Source: Hyphomicrobium sp. CS1BSMeth3 (GTDB taxonomy: Bacteria > Pseudomonadota > Alphaproteobacteria > Rhizobiales > Hyphomicrobiaceae). From it: a stretch of DNA of 64,000 bases. Positions 43,483-51,847 of the stretch are shown in pieces. A program made the translations under genes and the position numbers. The notes under the pieces were generated by a model that did no database searches, was not told the origin of the DNA, and was given only the letters and a program-made list of their open reading frames with translations. Numbering within the stretch: position 1 is the first letter of the stretch; every line of letters begins with the position of its first letter. The stretch spans positions 558,001-622,000 of the forward strand of contig NZ_FPEI01000005.1 in NCBI RefSeq assembly GCF_900117415.1. The letters run 5' to 3'.

Positions 43483-46400
43483 TCACGCCGCGCCGGCCTG
43501 GGCGCCTTCGTGACCATTCTCGATGATCCGCTCGGCCGTCGCGAGGTCGACCGAGACGAGCTGCGAGACGCCGCGCTCGGCCATGGTGACGCCGAACAGG
43601 CGATCCATGCGCGCCATGGTCATGGGATGGTGCGTGATGACGAGGAAGCGGGTCTCGGTCTCGCTCGCCATGCGCTCCATCATGGAGCAGAAGCGGTCGA
43701 CGTTCGCGTCGTCGAGCGGGGCATCCACCTCATCGAGCACGCAGATCGGCGAAGGGTTGGTCAGGAACACCGCGAAGATCAGCGAGAGCGCGGTGAGCGT
43801 CTGCTCGCCGCCGGACAGGAGCGACAGCGTCGCGGGCTTCTTGCCGGGCGGCCGCGCGATGATTTCGAGACCGCCTTCGAGCGGATCCTCCTCGCTCTCG
43901 ATCATCTCGAGGCGCGCTTCGCCACCACCGAACAGCGTCCCGAACAGACGCTGGAAATGGCCGTTCACCTGATCGAAAGCCTCGCCGAGGCGCTTCTTCG
44001 CCTCGCGATTGAGCTGGCCGATGGCGCCACGCAGCTTGTTGATCGCCTGCTCGACGTCCAGCCGTTCGAGATCCATCGCCGCGAACTGCTCGTTCATCTT
44101 CTGCAGCTCGTCGTCTGCCGCGAGATTGACGCCGCCGAGGCGTTCGCGATCCGCCTTGAGGCGCTGGAGCGAGCGATCGACATCCGCAAGCGACGGGAGG
44201 GCCGCGTCGGGAGCAACCTCGGCCAGGGCGAGGCAGGCCTCCGGCGCGCACTCCATGGTCTCGCGGATGCGGCGCGCCTCTTCGGACCGCTTCTGGCGTG
44301 CCGCTTCGAGCTTCGCCTCGACCCGCGCACGCGACTCGCGCTCGTCGGAGACTGCAGCTTGCGCGGCCTTGAGCGCCTGCTGGCTCTCACGGTGCGCGGA
44401 CTGGGCCTGGGCCAGGCGATCCGCCGCCGCACTCCGCTCAGCTTCCGCGGCCTGCATCTGATCGTGCAGCCTCACGCGCTGCGCCTCGAGCTCGGCCGGG
44501 AGTTCGGCCATCTCGGCAAGCTCACTCTCGGTCTCGCCCATGCGCGCGCTCAGCGTCGCGACATGGCTGCCGGCGTCCTCGCAGCGCGCCTCCCAGCGCG
44601 TTCGCTCGATCCCGATGGCATTGAGCCGCTCGGCGCGGACATGCGCATCGCGCTCGAGCCGCGAGAGGATCTGGCGGATTTCGCCGACCGTGCCGCGGTG
44701 CGCAGTCGTCTCGCGCTCGGCAGCCGCAACCTCGGCTTCGAGCGCATCGTCATTGTCGAGCGCGGCAATCGCCGCCTCGCTCTCGGCGAGACGCTCCTTG
44801 GCCTCGATAAGAGCCGCCTCGGCGGCGGTGCGGTTCTCGGCGACGGCCGCCAGCCGCTGCTCGGTCTCACGCGCCTGGCGCTCGATCACTGTGAGCTTCT
44901 CACGCGTGCGGGCAAGCTCGGCCTGGGTCTCGCGCCCGGCTTGGCGCAGGCGGCGCTCCTCGCTTTCCGCCATGCGGTGAACTTCGCGGGCCGTACGCGC
45001 CGCAGAGGCAAGATCCTCGGCCTCGCGCCGCGCCGCATCCTCGAGCACTTCGAGCTCGGACAGGCGGTTCCGCTCGGCAAGTCTGACCGCGGCCGCCGTC
45101 GGCGCCGTGGCGGCAACGGTGAAGCCATCCCAGCGCCAGAGATCGCCTTCCGGCGACACGAGCCGCTGACCGGTCCGCAGGTACGGCTGCAGCAGACGCC
45201 CATCCTCGCGCGCGACCACGCCGATTTGCGCGAGGCGCCGCGCCAGCTCGGGCGGCGCGTCCACTTCCAGCGCGAGCGGATGCACACCGACCGGCAGCGG
45301 CGGATCGTCCGCCACACGACCGACACGGCGCCAGTACATGTCCGCCTCTTCGGCGATCGGCGCGTCGAGATCGTCGCCGAGTGCAGCGCCGAGCGCGCGC
45401 TCGTAGCCCGGCGCAACGCGCAGCTCGTCGATCATCGGCGGCAGGCCGTCGTCGCGCACGGGAAGAAGCAGCTTCGCCAGCGTCTCCACTTCCGTACGGA
45501 GCTGCCCCGAGGTCAGCAGCGCGGCTTGGGCTTCCTGCTCGCGCGTCCGCCCCTCGATGGCGAGCTCGGCAGCGCGCTCCTCCGCCACCAGTGCCTCGTC
45601 CTCGATGGCGGCAGCTTCGCGCATCAAGCGCTGCCCCGCCTCGGTGAGCTGCTGCAGGCGCTCGGCATCCGGCGCCCGGGCCGCGATCTCGCGCGCCTGG
45701 GTCGCGAGCGAGGCGAGCTGGCTCTCGATGCGCTTGACCTGCCCCAAGCGTTCCGCGTGTGCACTTTCCAAGGCACGGCGGCGCGTACGCGCTTCGATGG
45801 CCCGCGCCGTCACCTCGGTCAGTCGCGCCTGCGCCTCGCCAAGCTTCGCCTCAGCTTCATCCAGGCGCGCGCGTGTCTCCTCCTCGGCGCGGCGGCCACC
45901 CTCGGCCTCGCCATTGATGGTCTCGGCTTCGGTCGCCAGCCGTTCGAGGATTGCGCGTGCTTCCGCGAGTTGCTGCTGCTCGCGCTCGATGTCGCGGCGC
46001 ATCTGCTCGGCGCGCTCTTCGAGCTCGCGCTGGCGCTCGGCGAGACGGCGCGCCTCCTTCTCGAAATTCTCCTGCTCGATGCGGATGCGCGCGAGCGCTG
46101 CGCCCCGCCGCGCCTCATCCTCGCGGAGCGGATCGATCGCCGCTGCGCGCTCGGCTTCCTCGGTGACGAGCGCCGCTTCCCGCTCGGTCGCTGCCGCCAG
46201 CGCACCAAGCCCCTGCCAGAGGGCCGCCTCGGTCGCCACGACCTCGGCCTGGGCTGCAGTCCACGAGAGGTGCAGCAGCAGCGCCTCGGCCTTGCGGATC
46301 TCGCCGGAGATCTCGCGATAGCGCCTGGCCTGCCGCGTCTGGCGCTTCAGCGCCTCGATCTGGCTCGTGAGCTGCCCGAGCACATCATTGACGCGCGCGA

Positions 46401-46971
46401 GGTTGCCTTCGGCCGCCTTGAGCCGCAGCTCCGCCTCGTGGCGGCGGCTGTGCAGGCCGGCAATGCCCGCAGCATCCTCCAGAATGCGCCGCCGCTGCTC
46501 GGGCTTCGCATTGACGATCTCGGCAATCTGCCCCTGGCGCACGAGCGAGGGCGAGCGGGCGCCCGTCGCCGCATCCTCGAAGAGCAGCTTGATGTCGCGC
46601 GCACGTACCTCGCCGCCATTCACGCGATAGGCCGAGCCCGCGTCGCGCTCGATGCGGCGCGTGACTTCCAACACGTCGGCGTCATTGAGCTCAGCGGGCG
46701 CCGTGCGGGCCGCATTGTCGATCGAGATCGTGACCTCGGCCATATTGCGGGACGGCCGGGCGTTCGTCCCGGAGAAGATCACGTCCTCCATGGTCGAAGC
46801 GCGCATGGACTTGTAGGACGTCTCGCCCATGACCCAGCGCAGCGCCTCGAGAAGGTTCGACTTGCCGCAGCCGTTCGGCCCGACAACGCCGGTCAGTCCC
46901 TTTTCGATGACAAGCTCGGTCGGCTCCACGAAGGATTTGAAGCCGAGGAGCCGGAGTCGCGTGATCTGCAC
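43483..46971 (-). CDS. smc: Chromosome segregation protein SMC
   Basis: 1162 residues. N-terminal ATPase half with Walker A GPNGCGKSN and the SMC opening ITRLRLLGFKSFVEPTELVI, long coiled coils (about 170-480 and 650-1000), a hinge in the middle (DELRVAPGYERALGAALGDDL region), and the C-terminal half with LSGGEQTLTALSLIFAV and the Walker B/D-loop VLDEVDAPLDDANVDRF. With ScpA and ScpB it extrudes DNA loops and aligns chromosome arms. It starts at GTG 46971 (GGGGG six bases upstream). It follows the DsbA-like gene by 63 bp on the same strand, a gene order often seen in Hyphomicrobiales. Confidence 0.97.
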   Translation of the reverse strand: MQITRLRLLGFKSFVEPTELVIEKGLTGVVGPNGCGKSNLLEALRWVMGETSYKSMRASTMEDVIFSGTNARPSRNMAEVTISIDNAARTAPAELNDADVLEVTRRIERDAGSAYRVNGGEVRARDIKLLFEDAATGARSPSLVRQGQIAEIVNAKPEQRRRILEDAAGIAGLHSRRHEAELRLKAAEGNLARVNDVLGQLTSQIEALKRQTRQARRYREISGEIRKAEALLLHLSWTAAQAEVVATEAALWQGLGALAAATEREAALVTEEAERAAAIDPLREDEARRGAALARIRIEQENFEKEARRLAERQRELEERAEQMRRDIEREQQQLAEARAILERLATEAETINGEAEGGRRAEEETRARLDEAEAKLGEAQARLTEVTARAIEARTRRRALESAHAERLGQVKRIESQLASLATQAREIAARAPDAERLQQLTEAGQRLMREAAAIEDEALVAEERAAELAIEGRTREQEAQAALLTSGQLRTEVETLAKLLLPVRDDGLPPMIDELRVAPGYERALGAALGDDLDAPIAEEADMYWRRVGRVADDPPLPVGVHPLALEVDAPPELARRLAQIGVVAREDGRLLQPYLRTGQRLVSPEGDLWRWDGFTVAATAPTAAAVRLAERNRLSELEVLEDAARREAEDLASAARTAREVHRMAESEERRLRQAGRETQAELARTREKLTVIERQARETEQRLAAVAENRTAAEAALIEAKERLAESEAAIAALDNDDALEAEVAAAERETTAHRGTVGEIRQILSRLERDAHVRAERLNAIGIERTRWEARCEDAGSHVATLSARMGETESELAEMAELPAELEAQRVRLHDQMQAAEAERSAAADRLAQAQSAHRESQQALKAAQAAVSDERESRARVEAKLEAARQKRSEEARRIRETMECAPEACLALAEVAPDAALPSLADVDRSLQRLKADRERLGGVNLAADDELQKMNEQFAAMDLERLDVEQAINKLRGAIGQLNREAKKRLGEAFDQVNGHFQRLFGTLFGGGEARLEMIESEEDPLEGGLEIIARPPGKKPATLSLLSGGEQTLTALSLIFAVFLTNPSPICVLDEVDAPLDDANVDRFCSMMERMASETETRFLVITHHPMTMARMDRLFGVTMAERGVSQLVSVDLATAERIIENGHEGAQAGAA

Positions 46972-47034
46972 GTCAGCCCCCGCCTCTCAAGCGGAAATTG
47001 GCACCTCGTCCCAACGCCCTATACGGAAAAACGC

Positions 47035-47874
47035 TCAACGCGGCACGGACACCGATGTCGCGGCCGCGGTAGGGCCGGCAATGAGGGGATCGATGATCTC
47101 GCGAAGCTCGGCCAAATCGAGCGTTTTCTTGATCAGCCGGCCGTTGATGAAGAAATTCGGCGTCCCGATCACCCCAAGCTCCCGACCGCGGTCTTTCACC
47201 TGGTTCAGGGCACTGATCATGCCGTGATTCTGACGGCATTTGTCAAACTCGGAGGCCGTCAATCCAACACCTTGAGCGACCTTCAGGATCGGCTCGATGC
47301 GGACTTCCTGCGAGACCCACTGCGCCTGCGAGGAAAGGTAGCGCCCGTACAGCTCCAGGTAGCGGTCCATCGGCGCACAGCGCAGCGCGATCGTCGCCAT
47401 GCCGCTGGTCTTGCCGATGGGGAACTCGCGGATGATGAAGCGGACCTTGCCGCGGTCGATGTAGTCCCGCTTCAGGACCGGGAAAACCTCCGCCTGGAAG
47501 CGGCGGCAGAAGGGGCACGTCAGTGAGGCGTACTTGATGATGGTGACCGGCGCGTCCGCATTCCCCATTGAGAACTCAGGGAGCGGTCCCGGCCGCACGA
47601 CCTCGGCGAGCGTCGGGTTCTCGATGACCTGACGCATCGGCACCGAGGTCGCCAAGCTGTCGGAGAACGGATCGAAGGCCGGCTCCGGCGCACGCGCGGA
47701 TGCGCCGACCGCCGCCGTCTCTACAGTCAGGTTGGAGGCGCGCCCCGGATCGAGCGCGTTCATGGCATCGCCCGAGCAAGCGGCGAGCCCAAACGCAACC
47801 GAAATCAGGGCGAGTGCCGCAGCACGCCGCCCCCGATTGCGCAAGAACATGCCGGTGGGCAGATGGGCGCGCAC
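47035..47874 (-). CDS. DsbA-family thiol:disulfide oxidoreductase, lipoprotein
   Basis: 279 residues. The signal sequence ends in a lipobox (GLAAC, Cys33), so it is a lipid-anchored periplasmic protein. After a linker the thioredoxin fold begins GNADAPVTIIKYASLTCPFCRRF with the active site C120-P-F-C123, and it carries the GVIGTPNFFINGRLI cis-Pro segment. It probably oxidises or reduces disulfides of exported proteins. GTG 47874 follows the upstream dsbA-like stop by 7 bp; ATG 47850 is an alternative start. Confidence 0.88.
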   Translation of the reverse strand: MRAHLPTGMFLRNRGRRAAALALISVAFGLAACSGDAMNALDPGRASNLTVETAAVGASARAPEPAFDPFSDSLATSVPMRQVIENPTLAEVVRPGPLPEFSMGNADAPVTIIKYASLTCPFCRRFQAEVFPVLKRDYIDRGKVRFIIREFPIGKTSGMATIALRCAPMDRYLELYGRYLSSQAQWVSQEVRIEPILKVAQGVGLTASEFDKCRQNHGMISALNQVKDRGRELGVIGTPNFFINGRLIKKTLDLAELREIIDPLIAGPTAAATSVSVPR

Positions 47875-47881
47875 GGAGCCG

Positions 47882-48583
47882 TCAACCGCCGAGGAAGGGT
47901 GCGAGCGCCTGATCGAACGCCTCGATCGTATCGGACCGGCCGCGCAGCCGCTTGCCGTTGATGAAGAACGTCGGTGTGGCGTTGACCCCGAACTCGTCGC
48001 TCGCGCGCTGGCGGGCGGAGATCATCTGGTCGAGGGTCGCGTTGTCCTTGAGGCAGGTGTCGAAGCGCTCCTGGCTGAACCCTGCCTGCTGCGCGATCTT
48101 GAAGAGCTCCGGCACCGGGTTGCCTCGGACGAAGGCCCACTTGTCCTGGGTCTTGAAGAGCGCGCTGATCATGGCGACGGTCGCATCGCCGCCCGCGCAC
48201 CGCGCCAGCATGGCCGCCGCGGCCGCCAGATTGTCGAGCGGGAACTCGCGCATGACAAGGCGCACCTTGCCGGTGTCGATGTACTTCTCCTTGAGCGCCG
48301 GGAAGACATTGTTGTGGAAATTGGCGCAATGGCCACAGGTCATGGAGGCGTACTCGACGATCGTGACCGGCGCATCGGCCTTGCCGACGACGATGTCCGG
48401 CAGCGCGCCGGGCTTCATGAGCGCCTCGACCGATACCTCGTCAAGGCCGCGGTCGCCGCGCCGCTGCGCCAAGGCCGGCGTCATGCCCACGGCGGTCGTG
48501 AGCGCGGCCACGCTTGCCGCACCGAGCAGAAATGCCCGGCGGTTGAGGCCACGCGCAAGGAAGGCAAATGGGTTCGCCGACAC
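47882..48583 (-). CDS. DsbA-family thiol:disulfide oxidoreductase, exported
   Basis: 233 residues. A signal peptide with an RR pair (LNRRAFLLGAASVAALTTAVG) suggests Tat or Sec export. The fold starts GKADAPVTIVEYASMTCGHCANF with active site C83-G-H-C86, and the cis-Pro segment is GVNATPTFFINGKRL. It resembles its downstream neighbour throughout, so the two arose by duplication. The start is GTG 48583, fixed by AAGGAG six bases upstream; a longer frame to 48631 lacks a ribosome site. It is the first gene of the dsbA-dsbA-smc block. Confidence 0.9.
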   Translation of the reverse strand: MSANPFAFLARGLNRRAFLLGAASVAALTTAVGMTPALAQRRGDRGLDEVSVEALMKPGALPDIVVGKADAPVTIVEYASMTCGHCANFHNNVFPALKEKYIDTGKVRLVMREFPLDNLAAAAAMLARCAGGDATVAMISALFKTQDKWAFVRGNPVPELFKIAQQAGFSQERFDTCLKDNATLDQMISARQRASDEFGVNATPTFFINGKRLRGRSDTIEAFDQALAPFLGG

Positions 48584-48815
48584 GTCGATCTCCTTCAAGA
48601 CAAGGACTTCTCGCCGGCGCTCCGACCGCACGACCGGCGCACCCGACTACGTTTATTGGGCCGAAGCTTTACGGCATTTCGGCGCCCAGCGCCAATTGAA
48701 CAGGTCGTGACCCGCCCGTGGGATGCTCCCGGCGGCAGCAATCCGCGGCCTGTAGCGAGAAATGCCCATGAGACGGCCGGCAACCGGCCGTTCCCTTCGG
48801 GGGCTGTGGGCAGAA

Positions 48816-48845
48816 TTGCTCAGGGCCTCAGCGTGCCCTGAGCAA
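48816..48845 (-). terminator. Perfect hairpin downstream of the SET-domain gene
   Basis: Ten-base arms TTGCTCAGGG / CCCTGAGCAA flank a ten-base loop, 17 bases past the stop of the minus-strand SET gene. The U-tract is short (ATTCTG), so strength is uncertain. The 48584-48861 spacer holds nothing else I recognise. Confidence 0.55.
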
Positions 48846-48861
48846 TGCGCGATACGATAAC

Positions 48862-49314
48862 CTAGAGGCTTGCGCTGATCCCGCTGCCGACGCCGTTCGG
48901 CTTCTGGACGGCATAGGCCGGCTCAACGGCGATCGCGGGCGCCTCGAAGCCCTGGAACGTGCGATCGAACTCGAAGTAATTGCAGATGAGTTCATCGCCC
49001 GGATGGATGTCCGCAATGGCGTAGCCGACGTCCGGCCGTGTGAAGTCGGTGTTCGGCGTCATGCTGTGGTTCATGAAGCGGCCGTTGTCGAGCTCGAGCA
49101 CGACGAAGCCCTCCCGCTCCATGTGCGGGTATCCGTAGCGCGTGAAGTAGTCCTGCACGTTCTTCGGGAAGCTTGCGACCTCTTCCTCGGTGAAGACCTT
49201 GTCGAAGCGCTCGTCGAGCGCCCAGATCGGCGTCCCCGCCGGGATGAAGTCCACTGCAAATACGCCAACGCCTTCGATCGCGCTGGCACGCACGGACGTA
49301 GCGACGAGCATCAT
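48862..49314 (-). CDS. SET-domain protein (putative protein-lysine methyltransferase)
   Basis: 150 residues, essentially a bare SET domain: VRASAIEGVGVFAVDFIPAGTPIW at the start, the conserved FMNHSMTPNTDF (NHS motif of the pseudoknot) and GDELICNYFEF (GEELxxxY-type motif with catalytic Tyr). It lacks the post-SET Cys cluster of eukaryotic enzymes. Bacterial SET proteins methylate Lys in ribosomal or nucleoid proteins in a few studied cases; the target here is unknown. GGAGA lies nine bases before the ATG. It stands alone. Confidence 0.85.
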   Translation of the reverse strand: MMLVATSVRASAIEGVGVFAVDFIPAGTPIWALDERFDKVFTEEEVASFPKNVQDYFTRYGYPHMEREGFVVLELDNGRFMNHSMTPNTDFTRPDVGYAIADIHPGDELICNYFEFDRTFQGFEAPAIAVEPAYAVQKPNGVGSGISASL

Positions 49315-49719
49315 GATACTTGTCTCCAGCTATTCAGCATTTTCGAGAGAAAAGTGAGGTGATCGAGGGCAAGGTCCACTTGGCCCCGCAGTGCGAGCAT
49401 TGTGTCCTGACGGACATGCGCAGGTAGTCTCCAGTCACCACCCCGCGCTGTCTTGCGGATCATGATGGACGCGCGTTCTTGGAGGACGACAACCGCCCGA
49501 GAGGTCTGGAGCAGGTCCGCATCTCTGCGGCGCCTCGTCCATGCCCCCCGAACCCGGAACCGACTTGGTCCCGATGCGCGGAGCTTGTAGAGCTGGCGTA
49601 GCGCATGTCAAATCCCATTTTGTACGGACTGTGAAACTGTCACCAACTTGCTACAAGCGGTCCTGGCCCAAATGGTTCCGCGACGAGCGTGACAATCGAG
49701 AACGCGAGGACTCAGGCCG
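49315..49719. other. 405-bp divergent intergenic region
   Basis: Between the SET gene (minus) and lpxK (plus). It is unusually long for this window. I see no tRNA, no palindrome beyond chance and no convincing open frame; a 60-codon frame at 49541-49723 has no ribosome site and an Arg/Glu-rich tail typical of chance reading. It must contain promoters for both genes. Confidence 0.5.
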
Positions 49720-50772
49720 GTGACGATGCGCGAGCCCAGGTGGTGGTATGCCCCCGCGCCCGGTCCGGTGAGTCGGCTGCTCGAGCCGGTCGGCGCGCTC
49801 TGGGGCTCGCTCGTGTGCCGGCGATTCGCGCGCGCCAAGTCGTATCGCGCGGCGGCTCCCATCATCTGCGTCGGCAATTTCACGGCAGGCGGTACGGGGA
49901 AAACACCGCTCGCGCTGGAGGTCGCCGGTCTCGTTGCCGGCATGGGCCTCACCTGCGCCTTCCTTTCGCGCGGCTATGGCGGACGCCTCGCCGGACCGCA
50001 CTGGGTGGATCCCGAACGCGACCGGGCGCGCGACGTCGGTGACGAACCGCTGCTTTTGGCCGCAGCCCGGCCGACGCTGATCTGCCGCGACCGGGCAGCG
50101 GGCGCGCGTGCCATCGCGACAGGCGCGGCCGCCGTGGACGTCATCATCATGGACGACGGGCTGCAGAACCCAGGCCTCGTAAAGGATCTCACGCTCGCGG
50201 TCGTCGACGGCGCGCGCGGCGTCGGCAATGGCCGCGTCATCCCGGCCGGCCCGCTCCGGGCGCCCCTCGGCTTCCAGCTCGACCTGGTCGATGCCGTGGT
50301 CGTCAACCGCGGCTCCGAGGACAGCGCGGCTCGAGGGGATTTCGCGGACCTGCTGCGCCGCGACTTCGAAGGCCCCGTGCTCGACGCCCGTATCGTCCCT
50401 GGTGGCGCGACCGAGTGGCTGTCATCGGCGCCCGTCATCGCATTCGCGGGCATCGGCGTGCCGGAGCGATTCTTCGCGACCCTCGCCGCCCTCGGCGCCG
50501 ACCTCATCGCGAAGGTCGCCTTTCCCGATCACCATGACTTCACGGCCGCCGACGCGACTCAACTGCTGGACCTTGCCCGCAGCCACGATGCCACGATCGT
50601 CACCACCGAGAAGGACCGCGCCCGTCTCGCCGGTGGCGAAGGTCCGGTCGCCGAGCTCCACGCGCGAGCACGGGCGCTACCGATCCGCCTCAAGCTCGAA
50701 GCGCGCGACGAGAGCCGCCTCGTTGCCCTGATCGAGGGGGCCGTCGGACGGCGGGCACAGAAGGCGCGTTAG
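49720..50772 (+). CDS. lpxK: Tetraacyldisaccharide 4'-kinase LpxK
   Basis: 350 residues. It phosphorylates the lipid A disaccharide at 4' on the inner face of the inner membrane, the sixth step of lipid A synthesis. Walker A is GGTGKTP in VGNFTAGGTGKTPLALE, followed by SRGYGGRL, a Walker-B-like VDVIIMDDGLQNPGL (catalytic DDG motif), and GNGRVIPAGPLRAPLG. An N-terminal hydrophobic stretch follows PRWWYAP. GTG 49720 has GAGGA about ten bases upstream; ATG 49726 is possible. kdtA and other lipid A genes, its usual neighbours, are absent here. Confidence 0.93.
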   Translation: MTMREPRWWYAPAPGPVSRLLEPVGALWGSLVCRRFARAKSYRAAAPIICVGNFTAGGTGKTPLALEVAGLVAGMGLTCAFLSRGYGGRLAGPHWVDPERDRARDVGDEPLLLAAARPTLICRDRAAGARAIATGAAAVDVIIMDDGLQNPGLVKDLTLAVVDGARGVGNGRVIPAGPLRAPLGFQLDLVDAVVVNRGSEDSAARGDFADLLRRDFEGPVLDARIVPGGATEWLSSAPVIAFAGIGVPERFFATLAALGADLIAKVAFPDHHDFTAADATQLLDLARSHDATIVTTEKDRARLAGGEGPVAELHARARALPIRLKLEARDESRLVALIEGAVGRRAQKAR

Positions 50773-50778
50773 CCTGCT

Positions 50779-50900
50779 TCCCCCTCTCCCAATGTCTTCA
50801 ATGGGGAGAGGGTCGGGGTGAGGGGCGGCCACATTGCAAACGTCAGCGTTTGCCGCCGCCCCTCATCCTAACCTTCTCCCCGTAAGAACGGGGAGAAGGG
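50779..50900. repeat. Compound palindromic intergenic element between lpxK and an SDR gene
   Basis: Two hairpins, ccctctccc/gggagaggg (50782-50812) and ccttctccccgt/acggggagaagg (50872-50899), flank a central pair GCAAACG/CGTTTGC (50836-50853), and the outer halves (gagagggtcggggtgaggggcgg and its inverted form) also pair with each other. The cccctcatcctaaccttctccccg wording is familiar from dispersed intergenic repeats in rhizobial genomes. It lies between two convergent genes and could terminate both. Confidence 0.75.
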
Positions 50901-50911
50901 ACAGCGCACGC

Positions 50912-51733
50912 TCAGTTCCCCCGCTCGTAGCCGGGACGCGGCACCTGGCCCATGAGGATCGTGTTGGCGCCGCCATCGACCAGCACTTCCGTGCCGCTCA
51001 CGTAGCCAGCCCGGTCCGAGACGAGGAACGTGATGACCTGCGCGAGATCGTCGGGCGTCGCGACCCGGCCGATGGGGACCAGCTTCGAGCGCGCCTCGAG
51101 CACGCCCGGCACCTGGTAGTAGCTCTCGCTCAGCGCCGTGCGGACGAAGCCCGGGCTCACGACATTCGAGCGCACGCCTTCCGGCCCCCACTCGTAGGCG
51201 AGCTGGCGCGAGAGCATGTGAACGCCGGCCTTGGCCGTGCTGTAGGCGCCCGAGAACGGCTGCGGCTCGGTCGCGGCGATCGAGGCAATGTGTACAATCG
51301 CGCCGCGCTGGCGCTGGCGCATGCCCTCGCCGAACGCTTGCGCCGCGAGGAGGTAGCCCGTCAGGTTCACGGCGAGGATCTTGTTCCAGTCGGCGAGCGA
51401 GAGCTTGTCGAGACCGCCGGGGCGCAGGATGCCGGCGTTGTTCACGAGGATGTCGGCGCCGCCGAGCGCGGCCTCGACCTCCTTGCGCGCGGCAGCGATG
51501 CTCGCCTCGCTGGTCGTATCGCAGGCGACGGCGATCGCCTTGCCGCCTGTCTCGGCGATCGTCTGGGCCGCCGCCTTGGCGCCTTCGAGATTGATATCGA
51601 GGAGCGCGACGGCCGCCCCGACGCTCGATAGGCTGTTGGCGGTCGCCCGACCGATGCCGCTCGCGCCACCCGTCACTACAGCGATGCGGCCACCAAGGCC
51701 GAGCCAATCGCCACCCGAAGCGTTCGCGCTCAT
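50912..51733 (-). CDS. SDR family NAD(P)-dependent oxidoreductase
   Basis: 273 residues, classical short-chain dehydrogenase: TGGASGIG cofactor loop (GGRIAVVTGGASGIGRATA), NNAG in ILVNNAGILRPGG, catalytic Ser in HIASIAATEP, YSTAK (Tyr and Lys), and the SPGFVRT substrate loop. Acidic residues at the end of beta2 (ALLDINLEGA) favour NAD. ATG 51733 has GGGAGGA upstream. It is divergent from the CoA transferase gene with about 114 bp between starts, so the two may be co-regulated. Confidence 0.9.
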   Translation of the reverse strand: MSANASGGDWLGLGGRIAVVTGGASGIGRATANSLSSVGAAVALLDINLEGAKAAAQTIAETGGKAIAVACDTTSEASIAAARKEVEAALGGADILVNNAGILRPGGLDKLSLADWNKILAVNLTGYLLAAQAFGEGMRQRQRGAIVHIASIAATEPQPFSGAYSTAKAGVHMLSRQLAYEWGPEGVRSNVVSPGFVRTALSESYYQVPGVLEARSKLVPIGRVATPDDLAQVITFLVSDRAGYVSGTEVLVDGGANTILMGQVPRPGYERGN

Positions 51734-51847
51734 TTTGTCTTCCTCCCGATTGCAGGCTCTTGGCTTCAGCCTAGCCCACACTAGGCAGCATTGGGTAGCG
51801 CAGCTAAGCTCGCTCCCAGAGGCAAACGCTCAAGAAGAAGGCTCCCA

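Noticed and set aside
43510-47526. An open frame of 1338 codons on the + strand opposite smc and the dsbA-like gene
   Set aside because: Its translation is Arg/Leu/Ala/Asp/Glu-rich with no domain or ribosome site, and it mirrors the third-position GC bias of smc. The SMC reading has full motifs.
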